38,888 nt of DNA from an uncultured Prolixibacteraceae bacterium (lineage in GTDB: Bacteria > Bacteroidota > Bacteroidia > Bacteroidales > Prolixibacteraceae), in assembly GCA_913063265.1 (NCBI GenBank), contig CAJXZG010000048.1, forward strand, positions 1 to 38,888, read 5' to 3'. Below the pieces are notes generated by a model. The model was given only the letters and a program-made list of their open reading frames with translations. It was not told the origin of the DNA and did no database searches. Numbering within the stretch: the first letter of the stretch is position 1; each line of letters begins with the position of its first letter. Shown piece after piece: positions 8,635-17,635 of this stretch. The translations under genes and the position numbers were made by a program.

Positions 8635-10563
8635 TTATAGTTGATAATGTTTGCTTAAACCCGCCTGTTCCAAAATTTTCACATACCGGGATTCATTTCG
8701 AAGAAAACTGAAATCAGGGTTGGTGGCTATCAGGTTAAAATAATGATATGGAATATACTTTTCTTCCAACACTTTTTCAAGCCAGTAAAGTGTTTCTTCC
8801 TTGTTTTCAGAAATAGCATACCACCAAGCCGTATAAAATGGATGCCCGTTTAATCCTTCCACGGGGATAGGAGAATTTTTATTGGTTTCAATCATCCATA
8901 ACAATAATCCTTCAATTCCGGAACTATCAAATGCAATTTGAATTTTGTTGTCATGTTCATCTGAACCGGAGTAGATTTTGGCAATCTTTTGTAATTGATT
9001 TTTCATTTTCTCCCCTTCTTCAAGTTTTGCATAATTCAAAACAAACAACCAGTAATTGCTGCTAAAACCCGGATTATAATCATAAGCAACAGAACAAGCA
9101 TCCAACGATTTATAATATTTCTGTTCGAAATAATAGATCCATGAATTCAAATTTTGTACAACCCAAAAATAGGGTTCCAGTTCAAGGGCAATATCCACTT
9201 GTTTCCGTGCTTCGTCAATGGGACCGGTAATCATAAGATACTGGGCATACCATTGTCTTGATGTTGCATAGTTTGGATTTAACCGGATGGATGTTTCAAA
9301 TTCTTTTTTTCCTTCTTCAAATTTTCGCTGTCCCCAAACATGGTATGCGGCAAGAACACAATGTGCTTCAGCACAATCAGAATCAATTTGCAATGCTTTT
9401 AAACTTAATTCGTGTGCTTTAACAAATCCATCTGTTGAACCCAAAATCCCCCAGGCAGTTAAATTAAACCATGCTTTGGCCAGTCCTGCATAAGCTTCTG
9501 CAAACTGGTCATCTTCGGCAATTGCTTTTTCGTAATATTTTATACATCCTTTTACTCCTTCCGGATCAAAACCATAACGTTGAGAACCACTTGCTTTATG
9601 ATGTAAAAAACGGGCCTGTAAATAGTAGTTGTATGCCAAAGAACTATTTGTTGTTTTTGATTTAAACCTGTTCATCTCATTTTCAGACAAAGCAGATTTA
9701 ATTTTTGATGCAACAAGCAGTGAGATTTCTTCCTGCACACCAAGAATGTCACTCAATTTTCTGTCAAAATTTTCTGACCAGATGTGATCTTCCCGAAAGG
9801 GATATGCATCGATCAATTGAACATTGATTCTTATGTTTTCATCCTGCTTTCTGATACTTCCCTCCAGAACATATTTAACTTTGACTTTTCTGGCAATTTG
9901 TCGTACAGTTAAATTACTGTTTCTGAATTGTTCAGCAGAGGTACGTGATACCACACGTAAATTTGTAATACGATATAAATCATTTAATATGTCTTCTCTA
10001 ATTCCATCCGCAAAATATTCATAGTCAGAATCGTTGATATAATTATCGAAGGGTAAAACAATAACAGACAAGTCTCTGCTTAAGAAAAAATACCATATAC
10101 CTAAAAAAACCATTAAAATTACAGTTAAAGTAGTTAGAAAATAAAAAGGCATTTTTCGTTTAAACTTTGAGTCTCTTGCAGGCAATTGAATGTCAGCTTT
10201 CTTCGTCAACGGCATTTCATTACCAAATCTGCTTTTTACTTCTCCCGGAGGAAAACCAAAATACTCATGAAAACAATGATTAAAATAAGCCGGACTACTG
10301 AAACCAACATCATAAGCCACTTCTGCCGCTGATATGTCCTTCTTCTGAAGCATTTTCATTGCTTCTTTTAAACGAATGTTTCTGATAAACTGACTAAGAG
10401 ATAGATTGGTTTCCGATTTTAGTTTTCTGTGAATATAAGACCTGCTTCTACCATGTTCTTTTACCAACTCACTTACTCCAAATTGATTATTGCTTAGGTT
10501 GGTTTCTACGATTTTGGTTAGTTGATTTAAAAACGACTGATCCGATTCCGTACTAGAATTCAT
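8635..10563 (-). CDS. Membrane-anchored AraC-family regulator with TolB_N-like and TPR sensor region
   Basis: This 642-residue one-component regulator has its DNA-binding part at the N-terminus. Residues 12-113 form an AraC HTH domain, including LSLSQFIRNIRLKEAMKML and the second helix-turn-helix AAEVAYDVGFSSPAYFNHCF. A basic stretch (KFKRK) precedes a single transmembrane helix at about 138-161. Outside the membrane follow a TolB_N/adenylate-cyclase-associated-like domain at about 165-265 (FADGIREDILNDL, YVLEGSIRKQ) and several TPRs at about 310-560. The layout recalls CadC/ToxR regulators, with AraC replacing the OmpR-type winged helix. It is divergent from the GH16-CE2-phosphoesterase cluster with 248 bp between start codons, so I infer that it controls that cluster, possibly after sensing a periplasmic signal. 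The signal is unknown. Confidence 0.88.
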   Translation of the reverse strand: MNSSTESDQSFLNQLTKIVETNLSNNQFGVSELVKEHGRSRSYIHRKLKSETNLSLSQFIRNIRLKEAMKMLQKKDISAAEVAYDVGFSSPAYFNHCFHEYFGFPPGEVKSRFGNEMPLTKKADIQLPARDSKFKRKMPFYFLTTLTVILMVFLGIWYFFLSRDLSVIVLPFDNYINDSDYEYFADGIREDILNDLYRITNLRVVSRTSAEQFRNSNLTVRQIARKVKVKYVLEGSIRKQDENIRINVQLIDAYPFREDHIWSENFDRKLSDILGVQEEISLLVASKIKSALSENEMNRFKSKTTNSSLAYNYYLQARFLHHKASGSQRYGFDPEGVKGCIKYYEKAIAEDDQFAEAYAGLAKAWFNLTAWGILGSTDGFVKAHELSLKALQIDSDCAEAHCVLAAYHVWGQRKFEEGKKEFETSIRLNPNYATSRQWYAQYLMITGPIDEARKQVDIALELEPYFWVVQNLNSWIYYFEQKYYKSLDACSVAYDYNPGFSSNYWLFVLNYAKLEEGEKMKNQLQKIAKIYSGSDEHDNKIQIAFDSSGIEGLLLWMIETNKNSPIPVEGLNGHPFYTAWWYAISENKEETLYWLEKVLEEKYIPYHYFNLIATNPDFSFLRNESRYVKILEQAGLSKHYQL

Positions 10564-10811
10564 GGCTTTTGGAAAGTTGAATCGATTTTATTAACTATCT
10601 AATATACAAATATTTGAGCACAATTACAATTAAAATTTCTCATACTTGTTTTTCAATTATTATTTAAAAAAACTTTGATTTCCGCAGTTTTATACAACTG
10701 TAAGTTTATTTTTCGTTTGATGAATTTACAATGTTCTGATAAATGAAAATTGTGATTTTTTCAGTTAAAGGATTTGATTAATTTCGTCGCTTGAATTAGT
10801 AATATAGAGAT
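10564..10811. promoter_or_regulatory. Divergent promoter region between the AraC-type regulator and GH16
   Basis: This is 248 bp of AT-rich non-coding DNA between two divergent starts and must hold both promoters. A TAnnTTTG-like 7/8 match (TAATTTCG) lies close to 10780. A weak interrupted palindrome, CAGTT-6 nt-AACTG, lies around 10687-10702. No clear repeated operator was identified. Confidence 0.4.
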
Positions 10812-13516
10812 ATGAGGGCTGCAATTCTGTTTTTGATTTTGATTTTTGGTGCAAGTGAAGTTTGGACTCAGGAATACAACCTGGTTTGGGAAGACAATTT
10901 TGAAGGTGAAGGCTTAAACCCTGCAATTTGGAATATTGAACAAAAAAAGGGATCTGGAACACTGGACAAAATAAAGAACTCCAGCATTATAAAACAGAGA
11001 ATGTAAGTGTTGGGGATGATGGTGAAGGAAATAATTGTTTAATCCTTACTGCAAAAAAAGAAAATTATAATGGTTATGGTTTTACATCAGGAAGAATAAA
11101 TTCAAAAGGAAAACTGGACATTAAATATGGAAAGATTCAAGCCAGAATAAAACTTCCGGATTTAGCCAATGGTTTGTGGCCCGCATTTTGGTTGCATGGA
11201 AGTAATGATTTGAAATGGCCTGCATCAGGAGAAATAGATGTGATGGAAGCCGGTCATTCAGAAGGTATTTCAACCAACAGGCAAAATACAACTTTTGGTG
11301 GAGCATTGCACTGGGAACACAATGACAGTTATGCTGGATACGGAACCAAAGAGCAATCTTCAACACCTTTAAATGAAAAATACCATGTTTATACAGTTGA
11401 GTGGGATGATAAGGTCGTAAAAATGTTCCTGGATGATAACACATCACCCTATTTTGTCATGAACGTAAATGGCTCAGATGCAGAAGAATTTCGTGATTAT
11501 CCGATGTATCTGATATTTAATCTTGCCGTTGGGGGTTCTTTCACAGGGATTTACGACAAAGAAGAAATTACTGCACCCATGCCGGCGAACATGTATGTAG
11601 ATTATGTTCGTGTTTATCAAAAAGAAGGGAATGGCGAATTGTCAACGAATCCACCGGTATCAAGCAGTCTGGCTGTTTTTGCTGATGATTCCGATTTGGA
11701 AAATACTCTGGAAATCGGATTTGATACAAACATTGAAGCACTCGGTACTTCAGAACGAACGGGCGAATCTCCTAAAGAAGGAAATGAGGTATTGTCTTAC
11801 AATTTAATGGCTAATGTTGATTACAATATTTCGTTTATTTCATTGGCAACTAAAAACTTAAGCACTTTAACCCAGGACGGAAGTTTGGATTTTTATGTAA
11901 AAACCAATTCTTTTTCAGATATTCAAGTGGGACTAAAAGATACACTGGGAAGTGAAAAATGGATAACCCTTAACGACTCATCAAAATACAATTGCCAAAG
12001 AGATGAAACATGGAGCCGTGTAATTATTCCACTAAATGAATTTAGTGAAGTGGATTTCGCTAAAATTGATGGGGTGTTTATGATTAAAGGAACACCAGAA
12101 AGTGATAGTTACATTTCCATTGACAGGGTTATAATATCAAATTCGGTAGTTAATTCTGAACTTTACGGTATTTATACCAATAACCCAAATATTACGGAGA
12201 ATTTCGTAATTGATAATACAAATGGTTATTTGTACATCTGGGAAAACACCCTAAAAACGATGGATGATGCTCCTGAATATGAGGGTGAGGATGTACTTGC
12301 TTTTACATCAGAAAGTGGAAAGAACTGGTTTGGTTTTGGTTTGTTTTCGAAAAAAGGAATCGATTTAACACAGTTCGCAGATGGTTATTTGAAACTTGCT
12401 TTAAGAACAAATTCATCAAATGATTTTTGGATTGGAGTAAGCGGTGCCAACAATACCGAAGCAAAAATTGATTTTAAAACTGGAAACGATCCCTATGGAT
12501 TTGTACGAGACGGGCAGTGGCATCGTATCACAATTCCGGTAAACGATTTGCTAAAAAAAGGACTGGATTTATCTTCTTGCGACAATATATTTATGCTGGG
12601 GGGTGCTCCAACAATTAATAATATTCTGGTTGATGATATTTATTTTTCAGTTTCAGAAGAAGATTTTGAAAACAGGTTTATAAATCCTGACAGGAATAAT
12701 CCATTATCAACCGATATTCAAAAAATTACAGCCGACTATTATCGCATCTACTCTGAAAACACAAACATTCCTGATTTCTTCGAAATCGACAATAAAAAAG
12801 GACATATTTATATTTGGGATAATTCTTTAAGAGAAATTGCCGGGGGAACACCCTATGACGGAACAGAACAATTATCATTTAAAAGCGGAAACCTTGGTTG
12901 GTACGGCTTTGGAATTTTCTCGGACCATGGATTGGATCTGACTCATTTTGCCAATGGTTTTTTGACTTTATCTATTAAAACGAGTTCCGATGAAGATTTT
13001 TGGATTGGGATACAGGGAGATGAAAACACGGAAGGTAAAATTAGTTTCAGCAGCGGATCAAGAATAAATATTGACCGGGATAATAATTGGCACAGGGTTA
13101 CCATTCCGATAAATAAGCTTACGGCTGAAGGATTAAAACTTGAAAACTGTGGAAACATTTTTATGCTTGGAGGAAACTATATTTCAGATATAGCTGTAGA
13201 TGATATTATTCTTTCAACAAATACAACACTTCCCGAAAATCCAAACTTGAATGTTTCAACATCAGTACAACATAATGATATGGATATCCTGCAGGTTTAC
13301 CCAATTCCAATGAAGGATTACTTAAATTTGAGGACAGGTGTAAAACTCTCATGGATAGAAATTTATAATCAATCAGGAGCATTAATTTATAACGAGGTTC
13401 CGGCTGATGAAATCAGTATTAAAGTAAACACACAGAATTTTTCACCAGGAGTTTATTTGCTGAGAGTTGTATTGGATGACAATAAAATCCTTACCAAAAA
13501 AATCATTAAGAAATAA
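10812..13516 (+). pseudogene. GH16 beta-glucanase with three CBM-like modules and T9SS domain, interrupted by a frameshift
   Basis: The signal peptide and first part of the GH16 domain (QEYNLVWEDNFEGEGLNPAIWNIE) are read from the ATG at 10812, but that frame stops at 11004-11006. The rest of the enzyme continues in the -1 frame, open from 10940. Joined near 10968-10970, the protein reads GTLDKNKELQHYKTENVSV, the expected GH16 N-x-E-L-Q block, so one A is missing from an A-run (10967-10975 or the seven-A run at 10942-10948). The catalytic signature GEIDVMEAG lies at 11228-11254 with both glutamates intact. After the catalytic domain come three beta-sandwich modules (11669-12139, 12158-12649, 12734-13216) and a T9SS type A sorting domain (about 13289-13513). 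The sequence resembles laminarinase-type enzymes. Sequencing error, true pseudogene and slippage are all possible. CE2 and phosphoesterase genes follow closely. Confidence 0.82.
12158..13216 (+). repeat. Tandem pair of homologous CBM-like modules in the GH16 gene
   Basis: Two modules of about 164 and 161 residues (12158-12649 and 12734-13216) align along their length. Shared blocks include YGIY/YRIY, GYLYIWENTL/GHIYIWDNSL, WFGFGLFS/WYGFGIFS, DFWIGV/DFWIGI, WHRITIPVN/WHRVTIPIN, NIFMLGG and VDDI. A more distant third copy lies at 11669-12139 (WSRVIIPLN, FMIKG, IDRVIIS). They look like galactose-binding-like or ExoP-like carbohydrate-binding modules made by internal duplication. Confidence 0.75.
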
Positions 13517-13564
13517 AATATCAACTCATTTTAAAATATTCAAATCAATCTAAACTAACTTTTA

Positions 13565-14653
13565 ATGTACAAAAAACAACATTTAGCCATTCTGTTATTT
13601 CTTTTTGTTTCGATAATTACATTCGGACAAAAACAGGTGCCTTTTAACAGCAAAAAAATTGTATACATGGGGCGAACCGAGGTTGAAGAAAATAATAGTG
13701 TCAAGATTTACTGGCCGGGAACTTCTGCAAAACTTTATTTCGAAGGAAGCGATGTAAGTGTAAGCATGAGCAACGACAAAGGCAAAACTATTTTTTACGC
13801 AATAATTGATGGTGATGCCGAAAATGCCAAAAAAATTATTCCCGAAAAAAATAAATCAACCATTCAAATTGCAAGTGGATTACCAGTGGCCAAACATTCA
13901 GTAGAAATTTTTAAACTGACGGATAATACTACGGTTACGTCATTTTACGGATTTGAACTTAATGACGATGCCAAAGTATTAAAATCCCAAAAACAAGGTA
14001 AAAAGAAAATGGAGTTTTATGGTAATTCAATTACGGCAGGCCATGGTGTAGATGTAAAATATGGAGAACCTGATTCGGGAGATCCGGAGTTTTTTAACAA
14101 TTACTATACCTATGCTGCACGCACGGCACGACATTACAATGCACAATACTATTGCAATGCAAGAAGTGGAATTGGTGTAATGTTAAGCTGGTTTCCCGAA
14201 ATAATGCCGGAGGTATATAATCGTATTGACCCTTTTGATTCGGAAAGCGAATGGGATTTTTCAAATTATACACCAGGCATTGTCGTAATCAATTTATTTC
14301 AAAACGACAGCTGGCTGATAAATAATCCTGACCATGAACAATTTAAGGCCCGCTTTGGAACTACCCGTCCTGATGAAAAAAAGATTATTAAATCTTATAA
14401 AGATTTGGTTTTAAAAATCAGAAAAGAGTATCCGAAAGCCTCAATCATTTGCGCATTGGGAAGTATGGATGCCACACGCGAAAATTCGCCCTGGCCGGGA
14501 TATGTAAAAAAAGCAGTGGAGGAATTAAATGATAAAAAGATCTATACCCATTTTTTCAAATACAAGAACACTCCCGGTCACCCGATTGCAAGTGAGCAAA
14601 AAGAAATGGCTGACTCTTTGATTGAGTTTATCGATAAAAACATTAAGTGGTAG
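13565..14653 (+). CDS. CE2-type acetyl esterase (jelly-roll plus SGNH hydrolase)
   Basis: The 362-residue secreted protein (signal peptide ending SIITFGQ) has an N-terminal beta-sandwich at about 25-140 (VKIYWPGTSAKLYFEGSDVSV) and an SGNH/GDSL hydrolase domain at 145-360. The nucleophile is S155 in FYGNSITAGHG. The catalytic histidine is H339 in the TPGHPIAS block, and ARSGIGVM and NLFQNDSWL form the intervening blocks. This two-domain order is that of carbohydrate esterase family 2, whose members remove acetyl groups from glucomannan and xylan-type polysaccharides. It starts 48 bp after the GH16 gene and is probably co-transcribed. It fits a role in clearing acetyl groups before backbone cleavage. 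The family is secure; the polysaccharide is inferred. Confidence 0.87.
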   Translation: MYKKQHLAILLFLFVSIITFGQKQVPFNSKKIVYMGRTEVEENNSVKIYWPGTSAKLYFEGSDVSVSMSNDKGKTIFYAIIDGDAENAKKIIPEKNKSTIQIASGLPVAKHSVEIFKLTDNTTVTSFYGFELNDDAKVLKSQKQGKKKMEFYGNSITAGHGVDVKYGEPDSGDPEFFNNYYTYAARTARHYNAQYYCNARSGIGVMLSWFPEIMPEVYNRIDPFDSESEWDFSNYTPGIVVINLFQNDSWLINNPDHEQFKARFGTTRPDEKKIIKSYKDLVLKIRKEYPKASIICALGSMDATRENSPWPGYVKKAVEELNDKKIYTHFFKYKNTPGHPIASEQKEMADSLIEFIDKNIKW

Positions 14654-14746
14654 TATTCCGTTTTATATTGTTGGTTGTTTATTTTTAAGTAAAAGAAAAT
14701 TTTATTTGGCAGAAAAGATAATCGTTCATCTTGTAAAGAATAAAAA

Positions 14747-16309
14747 ATGAAATCAATATTAACTGTTTCGCTTATCATACTTTTAGTAGTAACAATTTCG
14801 GCTCAGAATTCTCATCTGGCAAGGGGTTTTGTTTTTGATGATAAAAATAAAAATGGTATTCTTGATGACGGAGAAAAAGGAATAGAGGGAGTTTTGGTGT
14901 CAAACCAGGAGGATGTTGTATTGACAGATAGCAAAGGGTACTACGAACTTTCCATTAAAAACCCGGGTACAATTTTTATTACAAAACCGGCCAATTACAA
15001 TGTCCCGTTAAATGATTTCAATAATCCGCAATTCTATTATATTCATCAACCTGACGGATCAAAGGTGATGGAGTTTGAAGGCATTTCCAAAACAGGGGAA
15101 TTACCTGAATCAATAAATTTCCCGTTGTATGAAACTATAGAAAAGGACAATTTTCGTTTATTGGCACTCGCCGATGTGCAGGTAGCGTCTGCAAAAGAAA
15201 TTGATTATTTCAGACAGGATTTTATTCCGCACCTGTTAAATGAAAAATTCGATCTGAGCATTTCCCTGGGAGATTTGGTTCATGATGATTTAAGCCTGTT
15301 TCAGGGATATAACCAATCGGTTGCATTGCTTAATACTCCGGCCTACAATATTATTGGAAATCATGATGTAAATTATGATGTAAACGAACCTTTTTCAAGT
15401 GACACCTATAAAAGCTTTTACGGACCAAACTACTATTCTTTCGACTATGGACAGGTTCATTTTGTTTGTTTGAAAAATTTTGAAAGACTTTGTAAAAAGG
15501 GAGATACTGAAAGGTACTGGAATTGTTACGAGGGTCAGGTTAATGACAAACAATTAAAATGGTTAAAAAATGATTTAAAGAATACATCACCTGATAAACT
15601 TGTGGTTATTTGTCAACATGTAGCTTTCGAAAAAAACAGTACAACAGGAGAGCGAATGAAGGTAAAAAACCGGCAGGAAGTTTTTGATGTTTTAAAGGAT
15701 CGTAAAAATTTACTGGTTCTCGCCGGTCATAAGCACACGCTTCAGCATGATTATTTTACAAAGGAAGATGGGTGGAAAGGAAAAGATGAGTTGCATCAGA
15801 TTGTTTGCGCTTCGGTAAGTGGCTCTTGGTGGTCAGGGCCAATTGATAAAAATGGGGTACCTACTTCCACACAAATTGATGGAGTCCCGAACGGTTATTT
15901 TATTTTTGAATTTAAAGGAAATAAATTTGTACATCATTTCCATCCTGCCGGTAACAGCGCGGAACAAATGAGAATAGAATTTCCGGAGGAAAAGATTAAT
16001 ACGGAGAACATGGAAATTATTGTAAATGTTTTTAACAGTAATAAATATTCTACCGTTTTTGCTGAACTTGATAATTTGGAGAAAGTTGAACTAAAAAACG
16101 AAATTTCCAAAGATCCTTTTATAAGCAGTTCTTTTGCCAATCCTAACAGTAATTATAAAAGTTGGGCGAGTCCTTCAAATTCAACACAAATTTGGAAAGG
16201 ACAACTCCCCGTCGATATGTCAAAAGGCTTGCATAACTTAAAGATTACATCTGTCGATGAATTTAAAAGAGAATTTACTTCATATAAAGTATTTGAGGTA
16301 AGTCAGTAA
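14747..16309 (+). CDS. Secreted calcineurin-like metallophosphoesterase
   Basis: This 520-residue protein has a signal peptide (residues 1-20) and then an SdrD/Cna-B-like beta domain (DDKNKNGILDDGEKGIEGV, 31-49) typical of the MetallophosN module. The metallophosphoesterase core carries D143-x-Q145, GDLVHDD (175-181), GNHD (204-207), H291 and GHKH (327-330). Gln in the first motif, where His is usual, has been seen in this Bacteroidota family, from memory, so it need not mean loss of activity. The C-terminal part after about 370 matches the MetallophosC type beta domain. It follows the CE2 gene by 93 bp on the same strand and probably ends the cluster at the hairpin downstream. A phosphodiester or phosphomonoester substrate outside the cytoplasm is expected, but none can be named. 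Confidence 0.86.
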   Translation: MKSILTVSLIILLVVTISAQNSHLARGFVFDDKNKNGILDDGEKGIEGVLVSNQEDVVLTDSKGYYELSIKNPGTIFITKPANYNVPLNDFNNPQFYYIHQPDGSKVMEFEGISKTGELPESINFPLYETIEKDNFRLLALADVQVASAKEIDYFRQDFIPHLLNEKFDLSISLGDLVHDDLSLFQGYNQSVALLNTPAYNIIGNHDVNYDVNEPFSSDTYKSFYGPNYYSFDYGQVHFVCLKNFERLCKKGDTERYWNCYEGQVNDKQLKWLKNDLKNTSPDKLVVICQHVAFEKNSTTGERMKVKNRQEVFDVLKDRKNLLVLAGHKHTLQHDYFTKEDGWKGKDELHQIVCASVSGSWWSGPIDKNGVPTSTQIDGVPNGYFIFEFKGNKFVHHFHPAGNSAEQMRIEFPEEKINTENMEIIVNVFNSNKYSTVFAELDNLEKVELKNEISKDPFISSSFANPNSNYKSWASPSNSTQIWKGQLPVDMSKGLHNLKITSVDEFKREFTSYKVFEVSQ

Positions 16310-16328
16310 AAACGGTTTGTCAGAATAA

Positions 16329-16371
16329 TTCATCCGATGACTATTTTTTCAACTCATACTCATCGGATGAA
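16329..16371. terminator. 12-bp inverted repeat between convergent genes, probable bidirectional terminator
   Basis: Perfect arms TTCATCCGATGA (16329-16340) and TCATCGGATGAA (16360-16371) flank a 19-nt loop, between the phosphoesterase stop (16309) and the convergent GH5 stop (16389). T-runs after the arms are poor on both strands, so termination efficiency is uncertain. Confidence 0.55.
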
Positions 16372-16388
16372 GGATGAAAATCTTGGCT

Positions 16389-17534
16389 TTAATACTTCTG
16401 CAATAACTTCAAAAGTTTTTCATCCAGTTTATGCCCATACCAGTCTTTGTATTCAATGTCTTTTCTTCCTGAGTCCATAATACCAAACGTACCTCTGAAT
16501 TCCCATAAAGAAAAACCAATTCCGTTTTCCGATAATACACCAAGCACCTCATCAAACCAGGCCAAAAATACATCGTGTGGTGTTGCATTCCAACAACCGC
16601 ACTCCCCACAATGAACTCCAACTCCCTGTTTCACCGCGTCAATCCACGGAGCATAAAATTCTTCAAGGCTTTTCCGGCTAAACTCCCGGCCATCAATTTT
16701 ACCCGGCCACACCGGTTTTGGCGCATCGTCAGGATTTTTAAACACCCATGGTGCACGATAATGCGAAATATAATGCGGAAAATATCCTCGACAACTTTGC
16801 CCGATTTCCAAATCAAAAATCTCAGGAATGACATCGCTGCCTACATTGTTTCCATCGGCAATTACCATATGATTTGGATTATGTTCCCTGATGGTTTCCA
16901 GCGAATTTTTTGCCACTTTTCGGTACAAATCTCCCGGAATTGGTCCACGCCTTGAATGTTGATCATTCATATCTTCACGGGTACAGGGTTCGTTTACTAA
17001 ATCAAAACTAATCTGTTTTTGTGTTTTTGATGCAAAACGTTTTGCCCACATCCCCCAGTGAAAATAAAAAGCATCCTGCGCTTCTTTATCCTGCCATAAA
17101 TTATAGGGTTCGTTAAAACCGGCATTTACACAAAATCCGGGAGCCCGGTGCAAATTCAAACTAACATGCAAACCATGTTTGTTTGCCAATTCAACAATTC
17201 TTTCCACCTCATCTACAGCCGCCTCGTCGATATTATAAATTTCTTCAGGAGTAATATGTTTCGAACGATCAAACTTGACATATCGTGGATAAGCCATTGG
17301 AAAGCGAACAAAATCAAATCCCCAGTCCGCCATCCATTTAAAATCCTCTTCAGTGGTTTTACTATAAGAACTTCGCCCGGGATTTGGAGCAAAAAAGTCT
17401 AAAAGGTTAAATCCCCGCCATTGAGGCAATTTATTTTCAATTTTATTACTTGAATTGGCTAAAGCAAGGTTTCCTGTCATACCCATTCCGGCAGTAACAA
17501 GACCTGTGGTTTTAATAAAATTTCTGCGTTTCAT
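16389..17534 (-). CDS. Tat-exported GH5 family glycoside hydrolase
   Basis: The 381-residue enzyme begins with a twin-arginine signal (KRRNFIKTTGLVTAG, hydrophobic part, ALA). The remainder is one TIM barrel of the cellulase/GH5 type. RGFNLLDFF opens it, NLHRAPGFCVN is at 127-137, the acid/base is E182 in DLVNEPC and the nucleophile is E311 in VHCGECGCWN. Retaining hydrolysis of beta-1,4-linked glucan or mannan is expected. Tat export suggests that it folds before leaving the cytoplasm. It is the last gene of a long minus-strand series, 101 bp downstream of the DUF1501 gene, with a weak terminator in between. Exact subfamily and linkage cannot be read from the sequence. The nearby mannan-phosphorolysis genes make a mannan-type substrate plausible. 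Confidence 0.87.
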   Translation of the reverse strand: MKRRNFIKTTGLVTAGMGMTGNLALANSSNKIENKLPQWRGFNLLDFFAPNPGRSSYSKTTEEDFKWMADWGFDFVRFPMAYPRYVKFDRSKHITPEEIYNIDEAAVDEVERIVELANKHGLHVSLNLHRAPGFCVNAGFNEPYNLWQDKEAQDAFYFHWGMWAKRFASKTQKQISFDLVNEPCTREDMNDQHSRRGPIPGDLYRKVAKNSLETIREHNPNHMVIADGNNVGSDVIPEIFDLEIGQSCRGYFPHYISHYRAPWVFKNPDDAPKPVWPGKIDGREFSRKSLEEFYAPWIDAVKQGVGVHCGECGCWNATPHDVFLAWFDEVLGVLSENGIGFSLWEFRGTFGIMDSGRKDIEYKDWYGHKLDEKLLKLLQKY

Positions 17535-17583
17535 TATTTTGGTTTATTGGTTTGGATAAAGATACAATTTGACCTTAACAGAC

Positions 17584-17609
17584 AAAAACATATCCTAAAA
17601 AAGTATGTT
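17584..17609 (-). terminator. Weak terminator after the DUF1501 gene
   Basis: On the minus strand a 6-bp stem (AACATA/TATGTT, 17587-17592 with 17604-17609) is followed by a run of five T. It lies 26 bp after the DUF1501 stop. The stem is AT-rich and may be leaky, so the GH5 gene downstream may still be partly read through. Confidence 0.4.
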
Positions 17610-17635
17610 CGACAAAAATAAAAATCCGATAATTT

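Noticed and set aside
11121..11447. 108-codon minus-strand frame within the GH16 domain
   Set aside because: The + strand encodes the GH16 catalytic motif GEIDVMEAG here, so the minus frame is a shadow.
14747..16309. Loss of activity in the phosphoesterase because the first motif is DxQ instead of DxH
   Set aside because: All other metal-binding motifs are intact, and I remember Gln variants in this Bacteroidota family.
16575..16955. 126-codon + strand frame over the GH5 gene
   Set aside because: It is antisense to a well-supported GH5 gene; its translation shows no domain and is rich in rare residue runs.
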